Part shown: piece by piece, positions 47,721-58,335 of the stretch
Layout of the letters: every line of letters starts with the position of its first letter
Numbering within the stretch: position 1 is the stretch's first letter
Origin: Boletus sp. NGJ
Lineage: Eukaryota; Basidiomycota; Agaricomycetes; Boletales; Boletaceae
Direction: 5' to 3'
NCBI GenBank assembly: GCA_019096195.1
Contig: JAGTXK010000126.1
Coordinates: 1-64,000, forward strand
Length of the DNA stretch: 64,000 nt
Notes under the pieces: model-generated
Database searches by the model: none
Seen by the model: the letters and a program-made list of their open reading frames with translations, nothing else
What the model was told of the DNA's origin: nothing
Made by a program: the position numbers and the translations under genes

Positions 47721-49870
47721 CACCACGCAGTCTTTTGAGCCCTGTATCTCACAGCACTTGTACGAATCATGATACATACACCTGTCCTGCGAGAGTCCAA
47801 GCCCTGAGCTGATCGCCCCTGGACAAGATGGATTCGTAATAGATCATCGGTGTACTTGTTCCGAGACGTCTGTATCTTCACCTGATCTCCTCCAAACTTC
47901 AACACGGGCGGGTGAACCCAACTTCACTCTGTACTCAACCGACAGCGTAATTATCGAGTCGTTCTGCTGCCCGTTTCCCCCTCGAAAAGCGCATCCAGAT
48001 AAATATCCCAGACGACCTTACATTCCTCGTTTATAGGGAGAAAACAAAGTGACAGGTGTATAGTGCCAGAAAACGACACAAAAAGATCATGAGATCCGAT
48101 TGAGAGCGAGAGAAAGTCGGGGAAAAGAGAGGGACACGTATGATCGAGCTAAATGAATGAGAGAGCGTCCTAGAACAATGCTAGAAATGCATCATGATGC
48201 GAATCAACAAGGAAGAGAAAACACCACAAAAAAGGAACGATGACGCAAGACAAAATTGATGAGGACATTTAAAAAGGGTGGTCAAACCATGCTGCGAGAG
48301 ATTAAAGAAATAGTGATAATCAAACCGAGTCACTGGTGGCCGTCGTTGCGGCAAAAAAATGAACACATTACGAGTGCGACGTTGATCCACGAAAAGCAAG
48401 ACGCAGATGCGAGGTGTGACTTGTGTAAGGTGGAGATGAGACATTATTCCAGCTCGATGGTGGTGACTCCGTGCTGGTTTTCCCGGACGTTCTTGTCGAC
48501 TGCCCTGACGATGTCGATGGAGGCATAACACCTGTCCAAGCGCGAGGTCTCGAGCTACCCCCATACGCGCTCGCAGCACTATTCCCCGCGTGGTTCGAAC
48601 GAAAGGAGGAGGGCCTAAACAAGTCGCCAGAGACACTCCGCGTGCGTCAGCCTCCGACACCCCATATTCGCTCTGCGAGTGCTGATGCCAGCATAGACAG
48701 AGGCAGTGGCGCTTGGGAAGGCCACGAAGCTTCATGCCCATTGGTGCCATCCCATAGCTCTCCCCGCACCCTCCGTTCACAGAAAATCTGCTCCAAACCC
48801 GACATTCGAGCTGCGTTTCCATTCTTCACCCGATCCGTAGCGAGGATCGTTGTTGCTGAAATTGACCCATCAGGGTCATGCCACTCGCCATGGGCTGCTG
48901 CAGGGTGACTTGACGGAAGGTCGACCAGACTCACTATTCAAACCGCTGACGAACCTAATTGTATTCACGAGATCCTTATCGCGGTCAAGTCTCACGTCGC
49001 TGCTAGATCTGCAATGATACACTGAAGATGCGGCCTTGTGAACTGGCGGAGTATGTCTAGTACAAGGAAGCAGCGCCTTACCATGTGAACTAGAAGATGA
49101 CTTGTTCGCTGCCACGATTGATACCCAGCGTGCCGTTTCACTTGGCGTCAACGTACTTGTCGAAATGGAAGCTCGTGGGCCCAATCTGACTGAGTGGCCA
49201 CGCTGATCTGGACAATTGCCAGTGAGGGAGATCTTGTCGTGGGTGTGATATTTGATAAATAGAACTAGGGCCAAGGTAAGGAACGGGGAAATTGACATGG
49301 CTGTGAGCTAGCGCTTCCCTGAATGCTGCAACAGGTATCCTTCGGGAAGAGTCCGACGCAACGCTATCGCCTCGTTGCCGCTGGCGAGGCGGAACGGGTG
49401 AATGTTTGAGGTTGATTCATTACGGACAAGAAGGTCGACGGCCGTGAACAGAATCAGACGTCGCGGAGATGGTGCATTTATTGGGTTATAGGACAACTGA
49501 CGAGTACCTGGAGGAGATCATTTGTACCCATAAGAAATTGGCAAATTAGAGGCCAAGTAGGAGACAAAAATATTGTTTCTTCAGCGCACACTGTCATTTG
49601 AGGAAGCCCAGGGTGATTTTCGTATGACGAGAGATATCCAGCGGGACAAACTATAGAGATCATTGGCCGATAGATCTCGCGTTGATGACGCGTGTTTACG
49701 ATCAGACGGATCGACAGAGTGGACAAGACGACAGTGTCAGAGGTGTTGCCAACTCCCCTCGAAACGACCTCTGAGGGATGGGAAACAACGTCTGAGAGCA
49801 TCAGGTGCCTGAGCTCGAGCGTTTGGGCCTGAATGCGTGCATGCGTTGTGGCGAGAGCCGCCATGGAAAC
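47721..49870. other. Spacer between WD40 units 2 and 3
   Basis: No recognised gene. An open plus-strand frame at 48471-48908 (145 codons) and overlapping minus-strand frames at 48647-48934 and 48876-49298 are of similar length on both strands and show no domain, so I cannot choose between them. Repeat blocks at 47956-48035 and 49620-49735 match the preceding spacer, implying that the duplicated unit was originally longer, about 4.8-5 kb. Confidence 0.45.
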
Positions 49871-52800
49871 TGGGTGGCAAAACTAGGACGGTTTGAAGGG
49901 GTAGTTCCTGGTGGCGAAAACAGTTTATGAACATGTTAGAAGAGCATGGATTGGTTGGACCCACAGATAATACTTGTCGTGGTAAAACACATGAGGAAAC
50001 TGGTTTCGGTGTTTCTCAAGTCTGGGGGGACAAGCATACATGCCGCAACAACCTGAGGCAAGAAAGTATTCAATACACCCGGGGAAGAAATAAAAATAAA
50101 AATTGACCGGAGTGAGTCTGTATTCGAGAGATGTGACCGCGACCACACACGCCGTACCGTGTCCGCACTAAGGACGATCGTTTACTAAACAATTCTAAAA
50201 CCACACGGAGAAGAGAAGCTAGAAGCAACCACTTGTTCCCCCAGGACAGCGGCAAATGCAAGATGAAGTAGGAGACAACGGCGAATGAAGTATCTTGGGT
50301 TTTTCAACGGACATCTTGACGAGGTGCAGGATGTAGAATGAATTCTAACTGGCACATTTCTGCCTTTGCGCAGAATATGTGCGGATTGTAAACTCGTCGT
50401 GAATAGCCTCGCAGCGTAGATACAACAAACATTAGACTGCGCTTGGAAACGACGGAAGGTTTCGCAGACGTTGATTGTTTACCTGGTCGTCGCAACGAGA
50501 TCAGATAGCTGGGATCCAGGTAAGAATAAGCGCCAAAGATACAAGGCAGTGTGTGAACAGACCACATTAAGAACAAAGGAAACGAAAAATTTGCGTACCA
50601 CGAGTAAACCGAAATACCTTGTTCTTTCACTCTTCAAAGCCGACGACTGTGTACCATTGGTGAGGATGTCGTGGACGAACACTGGTGGGTAGTAGCTCGA
50701 GGTGTGATTGAGCAATACTGACAATCCAACTTGAAGAAGACCAAACAATAGTACTTGACGTGGGTCACCCTGACCGTATTGTATACGCAGTTGCGTTCCA
50801 CCCTGACGGAAAGCATCTTTTGGGCGGGAGCGATGATGGAATTCGACGATGGCGACTTTCAGACGGTCAAGAGGTCGCAATGCAGATGGGAACAAGGGTG
50901 TACAGCATATCTGTGTCGAGAGATGGCAAGTGGATAGCGTGCGGAACTGAGAAGGGGGTAAGTGTGTGGGACGGAGAGATGCGTGAAAAAGTCGTCGACA
51001 TGGAGAGCGGCGACCTTGTGTGGGCAGTGAACATCTCCCCAGATTCGACCAGATTTGCCACTGGGATTTACAAAGATGCAAGCATTTGGAGCATCAAAAC
51101 CGGAGAGCGACTTGTTGGCCCACTCGAGCACGACTATACTGTCACTGGAGTCGAGTTCTCCCCAAGTGGCGAACACATCGCCACTGCATGCTACGGTCGC
51201 TCGATCCGCATTTTCGACAGTCGCAATGGCGACGAGCTCATCACCATCAAAACCATCACACCCGAATTTGCTGCAACCACACCACTTGTGTGGTCGAGCG
51301 ACGGTCAGCAAATCTTTGCCACATCCAAGGACAACAAAATCAACTGTTTTGATGTGTCCACTGGGTCACAGCTCGCCGAATTGCAAATTACTGGTGGCAA
51401 CTACTCTCTCGCTCTCGCCCCGAATGGCAAATTCATTGCCACCTTTGGGGACCATTCGATCGTGTTCCTGGACACATTGACACTCTCTCGGACCGGTCCT
51501 GTCATCGAGAAAAGTGAACAGATACGGTCAATTGCCATCTCTCAGGACAGTAGCTACCTCGCGACTGGACGATACAACGGAAAAATTGTCGTTCGTCACC
51601 TCGACGGTGCGCTCCCGGACTTGTACGGTCCATTCCATGTAAGTATTTGACCCTTGCATGTCGGATGACCTGCCTGCATATTGACAAACTACTTAGGTAG
51701 CTACTCACGAGGAAGACGAGCGGCCGTCGGTATCTGGCAGCCACAACAGCAAAGTACGTGACTCCACCGCGTGTCATTTCATCACCAAAGAGTTTCGCTC
51801 ACTCTGTCACCAGGAAGATCCTGGTAAGCCCAGTCACCTCGAGTCCGAGCGACGATGGTGATCTCCTCGAGGTACGAGTGCATTTGTTTCCCCCTTGAAC
51901 TGAGTTCTCACGATAGCATAGGCTGAGGTGCCGTCGAGCACCCCCGCCCCTCAATCATTTGACTATGACGAAGTTGGTGGTTATTTTATTCTCCTCTTGC
52001 TGCCGTGTTGACGCTACTGAAGTCTTTGTCCCTGGAATCCTCTGTCAATCCCCAGGAGGACGAGATACTGCCAGTTGGGTCATCTCATGTCGTAGCACAG
52101 TCATCAGATCACCCGCCAGCGACCTACCCTCCAGAGGCGCATCGAGAGGAAAATCTCGAGTCATCCAAGGGCATCATGGTGGTCAAGAGGTGGCTGCAGA
52201 CGAGGTTCAGGAAGAGTCACAAGGACCCAGTGCCGCACAAGCTCGATCGACTTTCCGGAAAGTCATGCGAACCTGTCGATCGTCGATCTCCTTCCCACTC
52301 ACCAGCGAGAGTGGATGACAGGCAAGAGGGACCTTCGTGGATGGCTGCAGGTCAACTTACGCCAGTGGGTACTGTTCCTTGATAGATGATCCGACGCAAT
52401 GTGTCTAACATGTTATTCTAGCGAGTGGCTGCAAGATCCATCAGAAGACAAAAGGTTCGTTGTGCCTCGAGTTTGTACGCAGGAACTGATCACACGTTGC
52501 AGAATAAATCATCCGCCAAGACCACCGTTCCGAAGCAGTCGAACAAGGACGCCTCGCATAGTGGACAAAATGCTCCAGATCCAAACAAGATCCCGTGTGT
52601 CTCTCTGTCGACGCAGACCTCATCATGACTCCTCACGTCCTATTAGGTGCAACAACCGAATAATCCGTCTCAACCCCCAGCTGGGAAGGTCCACCTCACG
52701 GTGCGCATTGTTTTCCTTTCACCTACGTAGTCGGACTTACAGTCGATCAGCACCAACGAGAAACGGGCAACTCTACCCTTGCGATCACGTTTCCCACCTG

Positions 52801-53072
52801 GATGTTGTGTTGTCGGTCAGTCACACCTGACGAGACCGATTGACCCACGGGATTTAATGTAATATATCACATGTAGACACTAGGGTATTACAGGACAGTG
52901 TCTGATTGAGTATGAATAGCTGATTATTGGCGACAAAGGCCAGCGTGTGTTAGGATGTCACACAACCCATTCTTTGGCAAGCACGCCACGTTTCGATGTT
53001 CGATTTCTTGTGCTATGATGACAGGGATCTAGACAGTTCAGACTAGGTGTGCCATCCTCGTGCCAAAACGGC
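49871..53072. repeat. WD40 tandem triplication, unit 3
   Basis: Closely matches unit 1 over about 3.2 kb, including upstream sequence. Similarity ends after GTGCCATCCTCGTGCC at about 53060. Unit starts at 40118, 44885 and 49871 give a period near 4.9 kb. Confidence 0.85.
50715..52843 (+). CDS. WD40-repeat protein, copy 3 (start codon used by copy 1 changed to ATA)
   Basis: The codon aligned with the ATG of copy 1 is ATA here (50715-50717). The next in-frame Met is at 50760, 15 codons in, just before HPDRIVYAVAFHPDGKHLL, so translation could begin there with loss of part of the first blade. The propeller exon is otherwise open to 51638, with blades such as ISVSRDGKWIACGTEKGVSV, FSPSGEHIATACYGRSIRIF, LAPNGKFIATFGDHSIVF and ISQDSSYLATGRYNGKIVV. 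The following intron (51639-51696) has a normal GT donor, unlike the GC of copies 1 and 2. C-terminal exons parallel copy 1, with the end WMLCCRSVTPDETD-stop at 52843. As in copy 1 the region near 51.75 kb requires a change of frame, so the C-terminus is unresolved. Confidence 0.55.
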
Positions 53073-54066
53073 AAAGGAGCGTACTATACCAGCCAAGGTT
53101 GGCTGTGAGCGCCTGTCGATAAATCCTTCCAGCGGGGCTGGGTGATAATGCGGTCAGCCCAGACCTGTTGCAGACAAACCGCATGTTCGTTCGGTCATCC
53201 AAATAGAAATACATTGACGACATTGAATGCAGCACGACGATTCCAACTCTGTTGCACAAACAAACTTGGTGTACTTGCGTCTAAACGTGCGCACGACTGT
53301 CCGCAAAATCTAGCAACTGACATTCAGCTGGTTTTGCGTTTAGGGAAGCAGGTGATAGGACATGTCCAATGACACCCACTGAAAAGGCACATTAGCCGTG
53401 CTTCGTATGATATCAGCACCACCAACCATCACCTAGCTACCAGTGGACCGCGATACCGCAAAACCGAATATTTCTCGTCGGAGAACGTACGTCGGAGAAC
53501 CGTCCCACCTCTCACACTGCATTCGTCCACTTTACCTAACCCACCTAGTCTATGCCAGCTCCCTGTTCCTCAGCGCACTCGGCCAGAGTAGGGCGATACC
53601 ATTTCCAGACAGTGGGGCGGTGGTTGTGACCAATGCAAAATATTGTCGGTCTTGACCCAAGCGATATGTATATCAGAACACACAATAAACAATACCCGTT
53701 CCTGTATGATGGGGAGGCATGAACTCGTGTTGAAAGTCAAGCCATCGTGGGGACATGGATGAGAAGTAGGCTGTCCTGACAAACAGACGACAAAGGCGGG
53801 AACAAAGGGGCAGCGATCGAGACGATGTGCCTGCTACTAGAATCAGAGTCTCGAGGTTGATTAGGAACGCAGAGTTGTACGACAATCAATTCAAAGGCCA
53901 TGATTACCTTTTATTGATAGGATGCAATCGCCTTTCTTGCACACTTGATGTGCGACTGGTAATGGTTGTGATGAGGCCGAAGTGGAGGCTGTTCTAGAAC
54001 CCGAACAGGCTAGGTCGGGTATTACAATCGCCGCGCAACCCCTCCCCCGACTCATCGGTTTGTGTG
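53073..54066. other. Intergenic, no gene seen
   Basis: About 1 kb with only short, unrecognised open frames on both strands and no domain. It separates the WD40 triplication from the host gene block. Confidence 0.4.
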
Positions 54067-54803
54067 TTAGGAAGTGTTGCCAGAGCTGGTAGCCGCATGA
54101 GAGTTCAACATTCGCTCAGAGTTTGCTGCGTGCAGTGGTGGAATGAGTGCAAGAGGGAGTCTGGTGGATCCAGGCTCCGTTTCAGCTTTAAATATGTAGG
54201 TCTTGACAGCCCATTTCGAAGGACTCGTCTGTCGTCGGGCCGAGGATGGGGACGGTATTAGATATATCCAAGAAGAAAAAGATACTTGCCGCAAGAGAGT
54301 GGTTGCTAGGGTATAACCATGCAACCCAAGTTCCAATGTGGGCTGGTGATCCGCGAGAGTGGTGGGGATAAGGATACGTTTAACCCCTCCATCGCTGTGG
54401 AGGATCGCGGAGCGGAGTGCGTGGAAAGGTGAGAGACATACCAAAGGTGTAACTCACCTTATACCTGACAATGACAGTCAGAGGATTAACAATTTTGAAG
54501 CTTGACACCTTTACCTCCCCGCCATCGCCGCGGACGACCGCGTTTCTAGCCACCTTTAGCGACGCAGGAAACGTCTGGATGGGTAATGGATTCAACTCCA
54601 TGGTTCTGGGAACAAGGTGTCCGACATGGTTGCGAATCCTTTTTGCTTCGTGCAACCTGCTCGCGGGCAGGGCGTCGGAGATGAAGATTGCGAACGCGTG
54701 TCCTGGTCACCGCTATTCTCCAACGGACATGTTTAGGCCTACCAAGCTCAATGAGTTGGTTTCCGATGGGTCATCGCGTGTACAACTTCTAACCTGCACG
54801 TGA
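54067..54803 (-). pseudogene. Hypothetical minus-strand gene remnant
   Basis: Two minus-strand segments look like exons: about 54.70-54.46 kb with VGHLVPRTMELNPLPIQTFP and VKVSSFKIVNPLTVIVRYK, ending at a GT-type donor, and about 54.39-54.28 kb with KRILIPTTLADHQPTLELGL followed by HGYTLATTLLRQ. Codon use and hydrophobic periodicity look genuine. I do not recognise the family. Stops upstream of 54.70 kb and no clear start suggest a truncated gene. Confidence 0.35.
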
Positions 54804-55289
54804 CACTCGCCTCAAAACCTATGTGGTTTATTTTTCATCGTGTTCTTCAACGCACTCAGTCAAATTACAGACCACACTGTCGTCGAACGATTCACGGTGG
54901 TTTGTGCCAAAGTAGGGCGGAAAAGGACGTCTTTTCGGCACGTCTTAGTGCTATGGCATCTGCGTCGTGTGTAGGCGGAGATGCAGGCCGGTGGTTCCTA
55001 CATTCTTGCCTGTGGTTTTTTGTATGTCTTCGCTGCATTTCTGTAATTCAAGTGATATTTGAACGATTTGACCTGTCGTGAGGTTCTACCAGGTCCATCA
55101 TGCGGCATCAGTCATTCCCCGGCCGACTTTAAGGCGAGGGTGTACTTTGGGTTGGTTGCAAATTTTGTAAGTGGACTGGTTGGGTTCATGATGTCATGAA
55201 AGTGACCCTATGTCACGCTCCTAGAACTCAACCAACCACTCAACACATATCAGAAAGACATGACCGGGCCCGATCGTCGCTCAGGTGCA

Positions 55290-55782
55290 ATGATGTCCAA
55301 GGTGGGCAACCCCCAGATATACGAGGACCACGAGCAGCGGTACGTCCCTCCCCAACTTCATGTTCAAACACCCAGACCGACCTCTCGAAACCTCACCTCG
55401 CCGCGCTGGTGGTTACAGGACGTCCAAACAGACAGACCACAACCTGCCCAAGAAACATGTCCCCGATCAATGGCACATTGATATCGACCAGCTGTGCGTC
55501 TCATCGTAATCGTTGACACGCGCGAGAACTGACCCCGTGTTATTTATGTGGGTCGGGGATGATAGGGACGAACGGGAGATTGGGGAGAGGATGGCAGAGG
55601 CGCATCAGCGTTCCATGGGCATCGCGCACGGACAGGGAACGACGAGCCCTGGTGCGGACCCCAAGGTAGACCCTTTGGGACCAGCGACATTTCATGGCAA
55701 CGAGCCGTCGAGGGGTGCAAAGATTGATGCGGAGATCATGGCCGAGGAACGCGAGGAGCTCAAGAGAAAGGGCAAGGCGTGA
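55290..55782 (+). pseudogene. Small hypothetical gene with frame breaks
   Basis: Begins MMSKVGNPQIYEDHEQRYVP (Met 55290 or 55293), continues with LTSPRWWLQDVQTDR, then the sensible frame shifts near 55.44 kb to LPKKHVPDQWHIDIDQL, and near 55.55 kb to DDRDEREIGERMAEAHQRSM. It ends with PATFHGNEPSRGAKIDAEIM and a Lys/Glu-rich tail at TGA 55780-55782. Three consecutive coding-like pieces in three frames suggest a gene with about two frameshifts or an intron I cannot place. It is hydrophilic with no known domain. Base-calling indels are an alternative explanation. Confidence 0.45.
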
Positions 55783-55945
55783 GTGGGTTACAGTGTCTCG
55801 TGTACAGGAGCAGACTTTGGGAACAAGGTGTAAGAATCTCTACGATCTTGTGGTACTGCCAATCGTCACGGTTTCAGCGGGAATCTCATAAGAGTTTGTT
55901 GTCGGTGCGAACCTACTTGATGGCATGCGCGATCTAGAGTGAATA

Positions 55946-56251
55946 TCAATATCCTTGTTCTTCATCCTCTTCTGCCTCTTCGTCCTCTGCTCGGGCAGCT
56001 TTGGCGGCCTTCTCTTTCCCTACTTCCGTGTTCCCCACTGCGTCTCGCCACGCCGTCAGCTCCTCCCCCAGCTTTTCCCTCGCGGCAGCGATCGACTTTC
56101 GCAGTGCCTCATAGTACTCTCCAATATTGGCTGTCTTCTCAACCTCAACCGCAAAAGCATGTGCACCGCTCGGTGCGAGGGAGGGTGGCGAATTCGTGCC
56201 CTCTGGTGGAGATAGCGTATACGATACCGTCAACGTCGTCTGAGTGGCCAT
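55946..56251 (-). CDS. EKC/KEOPS complex subunit GON7-like
   Basis: A single 101-codon frame. N-terminal beta-rich part TTLTVSYTLSPPEGTNSPPS, a central helical segment with IGEYYEALRKSIAAAREKLG followed by EELTAWRDAVG, and an acidic tail rich in Glu. Fungal Gon7 is a small acidic KEOPS subunit that supports N6-threonylcarbamoyl modification of tRNA; length, order and the acidic end fit. Start ATG at 56251 is the first in frame, with a GATA-box cluster 28-50 bases upstream. It is divergent from the methyltransferase gene to its right. Small, fast-evolving families are easy to misname, so the identification is moderate. Confidence 0.6.
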   Translation of the reverse strand: MATQTTLTVSYTLSPPEGTNSPPSLAPSGAHAFAVEVEKTANIGEYYEALRKSIAAAREKLGEELTAWRDAVGNTEVGKEKAAKAARAEDEEAEEDEEQGY

Positions 56252-56278
56252 GATGGGTTGGGATCAAGGTGACCAACT

Positions 56279-56300
56279 GATCTTATCTTATCTTATCTCG
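56279..56300 (-). promoter_or_regulatory. Cluster of three tandem GATAAG boxes upstream of GON7-like gene
   Basis: On the minus strand three GATAAG hexamers follow one another with overlap-free 5-bp periodicity, 28-50 bases before the GON7-like ATG. Fungal GATA factors bind such motifs. Because of the closeness it could equally lie in the 5' UTR and be a simple repeat. Confidence 0.35.
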
Positions 56301-56627
56301 TCATCGTGCATCCCCTTCTGCTCGTGCTTCGGCCGTTCGTTCTTATCCTCTTACTACCCATATGATGGCGGTCCTTGTTCAATAACAATGCAGGCTCTCT
56401 GGTGTTCCTCTTTTTTTCTACTCGACGAGCCTGCGTTGTGCGATCTCATTCATCTCACTTGCTTTTGCTTCTGAATAGTTTTTTGCTCGCTTTTTCACTC
56501 GACGGGCACGTCGCAAGACCGACTCGAACATAGACCATAGAATCCACGAAACCCTAGATGAATAACTAGATCCGATAGAATATATTTTGGTCCATACGCC
56601 AAACGATACCACCGCCACTTGAAACGA

Positions 56628-57990
56628 ATGACACACTTACTATCGCCTGCCACAATCCTCCCGGTGCTTGCTACCCTCCACGTTTGTAACGCGGCATGCG
56701 TCGGGGAAGCACTCCGAGAGGTGTATTTCTCGCATGCACCGTCATCGACGATGATGGGTGCCGTCCCAACGCTCAAGCAGTCATTGTCTGGAGCTGTACC
56801 GGCTTTGCGGCCCAAGCGAACGGTGCACCTTGTCCACCACGATGGTGTCCCCGATTCCGGATACGCATCTGCCGAGGATGATTGTCAGGATGAACAGGAA
56901 GACACGAAGACACGATAGACGATGAAGAGTTGGACGTATTACGCTCAGACGAGCTCGAGCGTGGCTATCCAATCAAATGGCTAACTGGATTGGTGAAACG
57001 GGGTGATGCCTGGGTTTGTGGGGATGGCTCTGCTTTCCCCTCGTCCGAATTGTAGGAAGCGTGAACGAGGTGTCTCAAGGACGCGTCAAGACTCCTCGCA
57101 CGCTTTGCGGGCGACGACGGACCCGAAGAGGGGTTGACCCGGACGTTTGTCTTTCCGTTTCGTATGCCGCCGTATCGTTGTTGCCGTTGTTGGGACGTTT
57201 CGTCGCCGGCACCACCAATCACGGTCGAATTGAACGATGCACTTGTCGATGGGACCGATTATACTGTCGTCGGACTACAAAGCTGGGGCAGCGCCATCGT
57301 TTTTGCGGAGCGTATGCTGTACCTCTATACCCACGACCGCACGCCAACGCCGACTCCTCAAGCTTGGCGCTGGGACAGGCCTGCTCAGTATCACGGCCGC
57401 TCAGATCCTCTCTCGGACGTCCGTCCAAGCCAAGATCAAAGCAACAGATTATCACCCGAGCGTGTTGGAGAACCTCGCTCGAAACGTGCAGCATGATCAC
57501 AGCGCGGTGGGCGTGTCTGTCGAAAAGCTCGATTGGTGTGCGGTATCTTGCACCGAGGGCGTCGGTGTCCATGTTGATGTAGACGAGGACGAGGACAGGG
57601 GTGTGGGTGTGTACCATCCCGAGCATGCGAGCTGGATTAGAGGCTGAAGGATGCAGTGTTTTGGTTGAATATTCCGGTGAGAACGATTGGGAGACACGCG
57701 GGTTTGGGGCAGACGGTCGAGGAGGCGTTTCTTGCCATGGTGGGTGGGCAAGTGCGGGAAGGTGAGCGTGAGCGTCTCGCGTTCGTGCGCAGAGAAGAAG
57801 TGGATGGGGGGTAGTACATGTTCATTGTTGTTCGAGATTCGTTGGGTAGTAGACTCCCAATCTCTCGATGAATTCGGACGTTCTTCATCTCCACGGGCTC
57901 CACGAAGCGACGTCCATCGTCCAAGCACTACAAGGTTTCATTTGGCCGTGGAGCTGCTGCGTGTGGTGCCCAAACTGAGGGTGGGGTAGA
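56628..57990 (+). pseudogene. Methyltransf_16-type (lysine) methyltransferase gene, broken
   Basis: Starts MTHLLSPATILPVLATLHVC (Met 56628; a Met three codons earlier is possible) and includes DSGYASAEDD. Further in are DELERGYPIKWLTGLVKRGD (about 56.95-57.01 kb), LKDASRLLARFAGDDGPEEG, VGLQSWGSAIVFAERM (about 57.26-57.31 kb) and the S-adenosylmethionine-binding loop LGAGTGLLSITAAQIL (about 57.36-57.41 kb), then ATDYHPSVLENLARNV and SVEKLDW. The C-terminal part includes GRHAGLGQTVEEAFLAMVGG (about 57.69 kb) and CSLLFEIRWV. Related enzymes methylate lysines of translation factors and chaperones. The frame is lost by an 8-bp tandem duplication at 56898-56913, a TGA lies at 57062-57064, and another shift is needed between 57.31 and 57.36 kb. 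Unless these are assembly errors, the gene is dead. Confidence 0.7.
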
Positions 57991-58335
57991 AGTCGCCTAG
58001 CTCCAACTTGAAGCCTTCTCGAGATTCCCTCCCTTCCTTGGTCGTTCCGCGTTCTCGCATCGCCGTCGTACTGCAAGAGATACCCAGATTCTAGCAGTTA
58101 CCCCCCCCTCTAAAGCACATTTTTTCATTTCTCCATTGATTCGCAGACTCCCCGCCGACAGGCTTGTGGACAATAACCAAGAATACGTCAAGATGCACAA
58201 GATCTACTACTATATTCGACAAGATCTGACACCGAGTCCTCTTGCTCGGGGTCGACACGAGTGTCGTTTTGATACATCAACTCGCTCGATATGTACCAGG
58301 ATATGGATTTGAGAGCCACCAGCGCATGATGCGAC
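57991..58335. other. Convergent intergenic region
   Basis: Between the 3' ends of the methyltransferase (+) and homeobox (-) genes. It contains CT-rich sequence with a C-run near 58105 and no supported gene. Confidence 0.4.

Noticed and set aside
48471-49298. Possible gene in the spacer between WD40 units 2 and 3
   Set aside because: Comparable open frames exist on both strands with no recognisable domain or splice structure, so neither can be supported.
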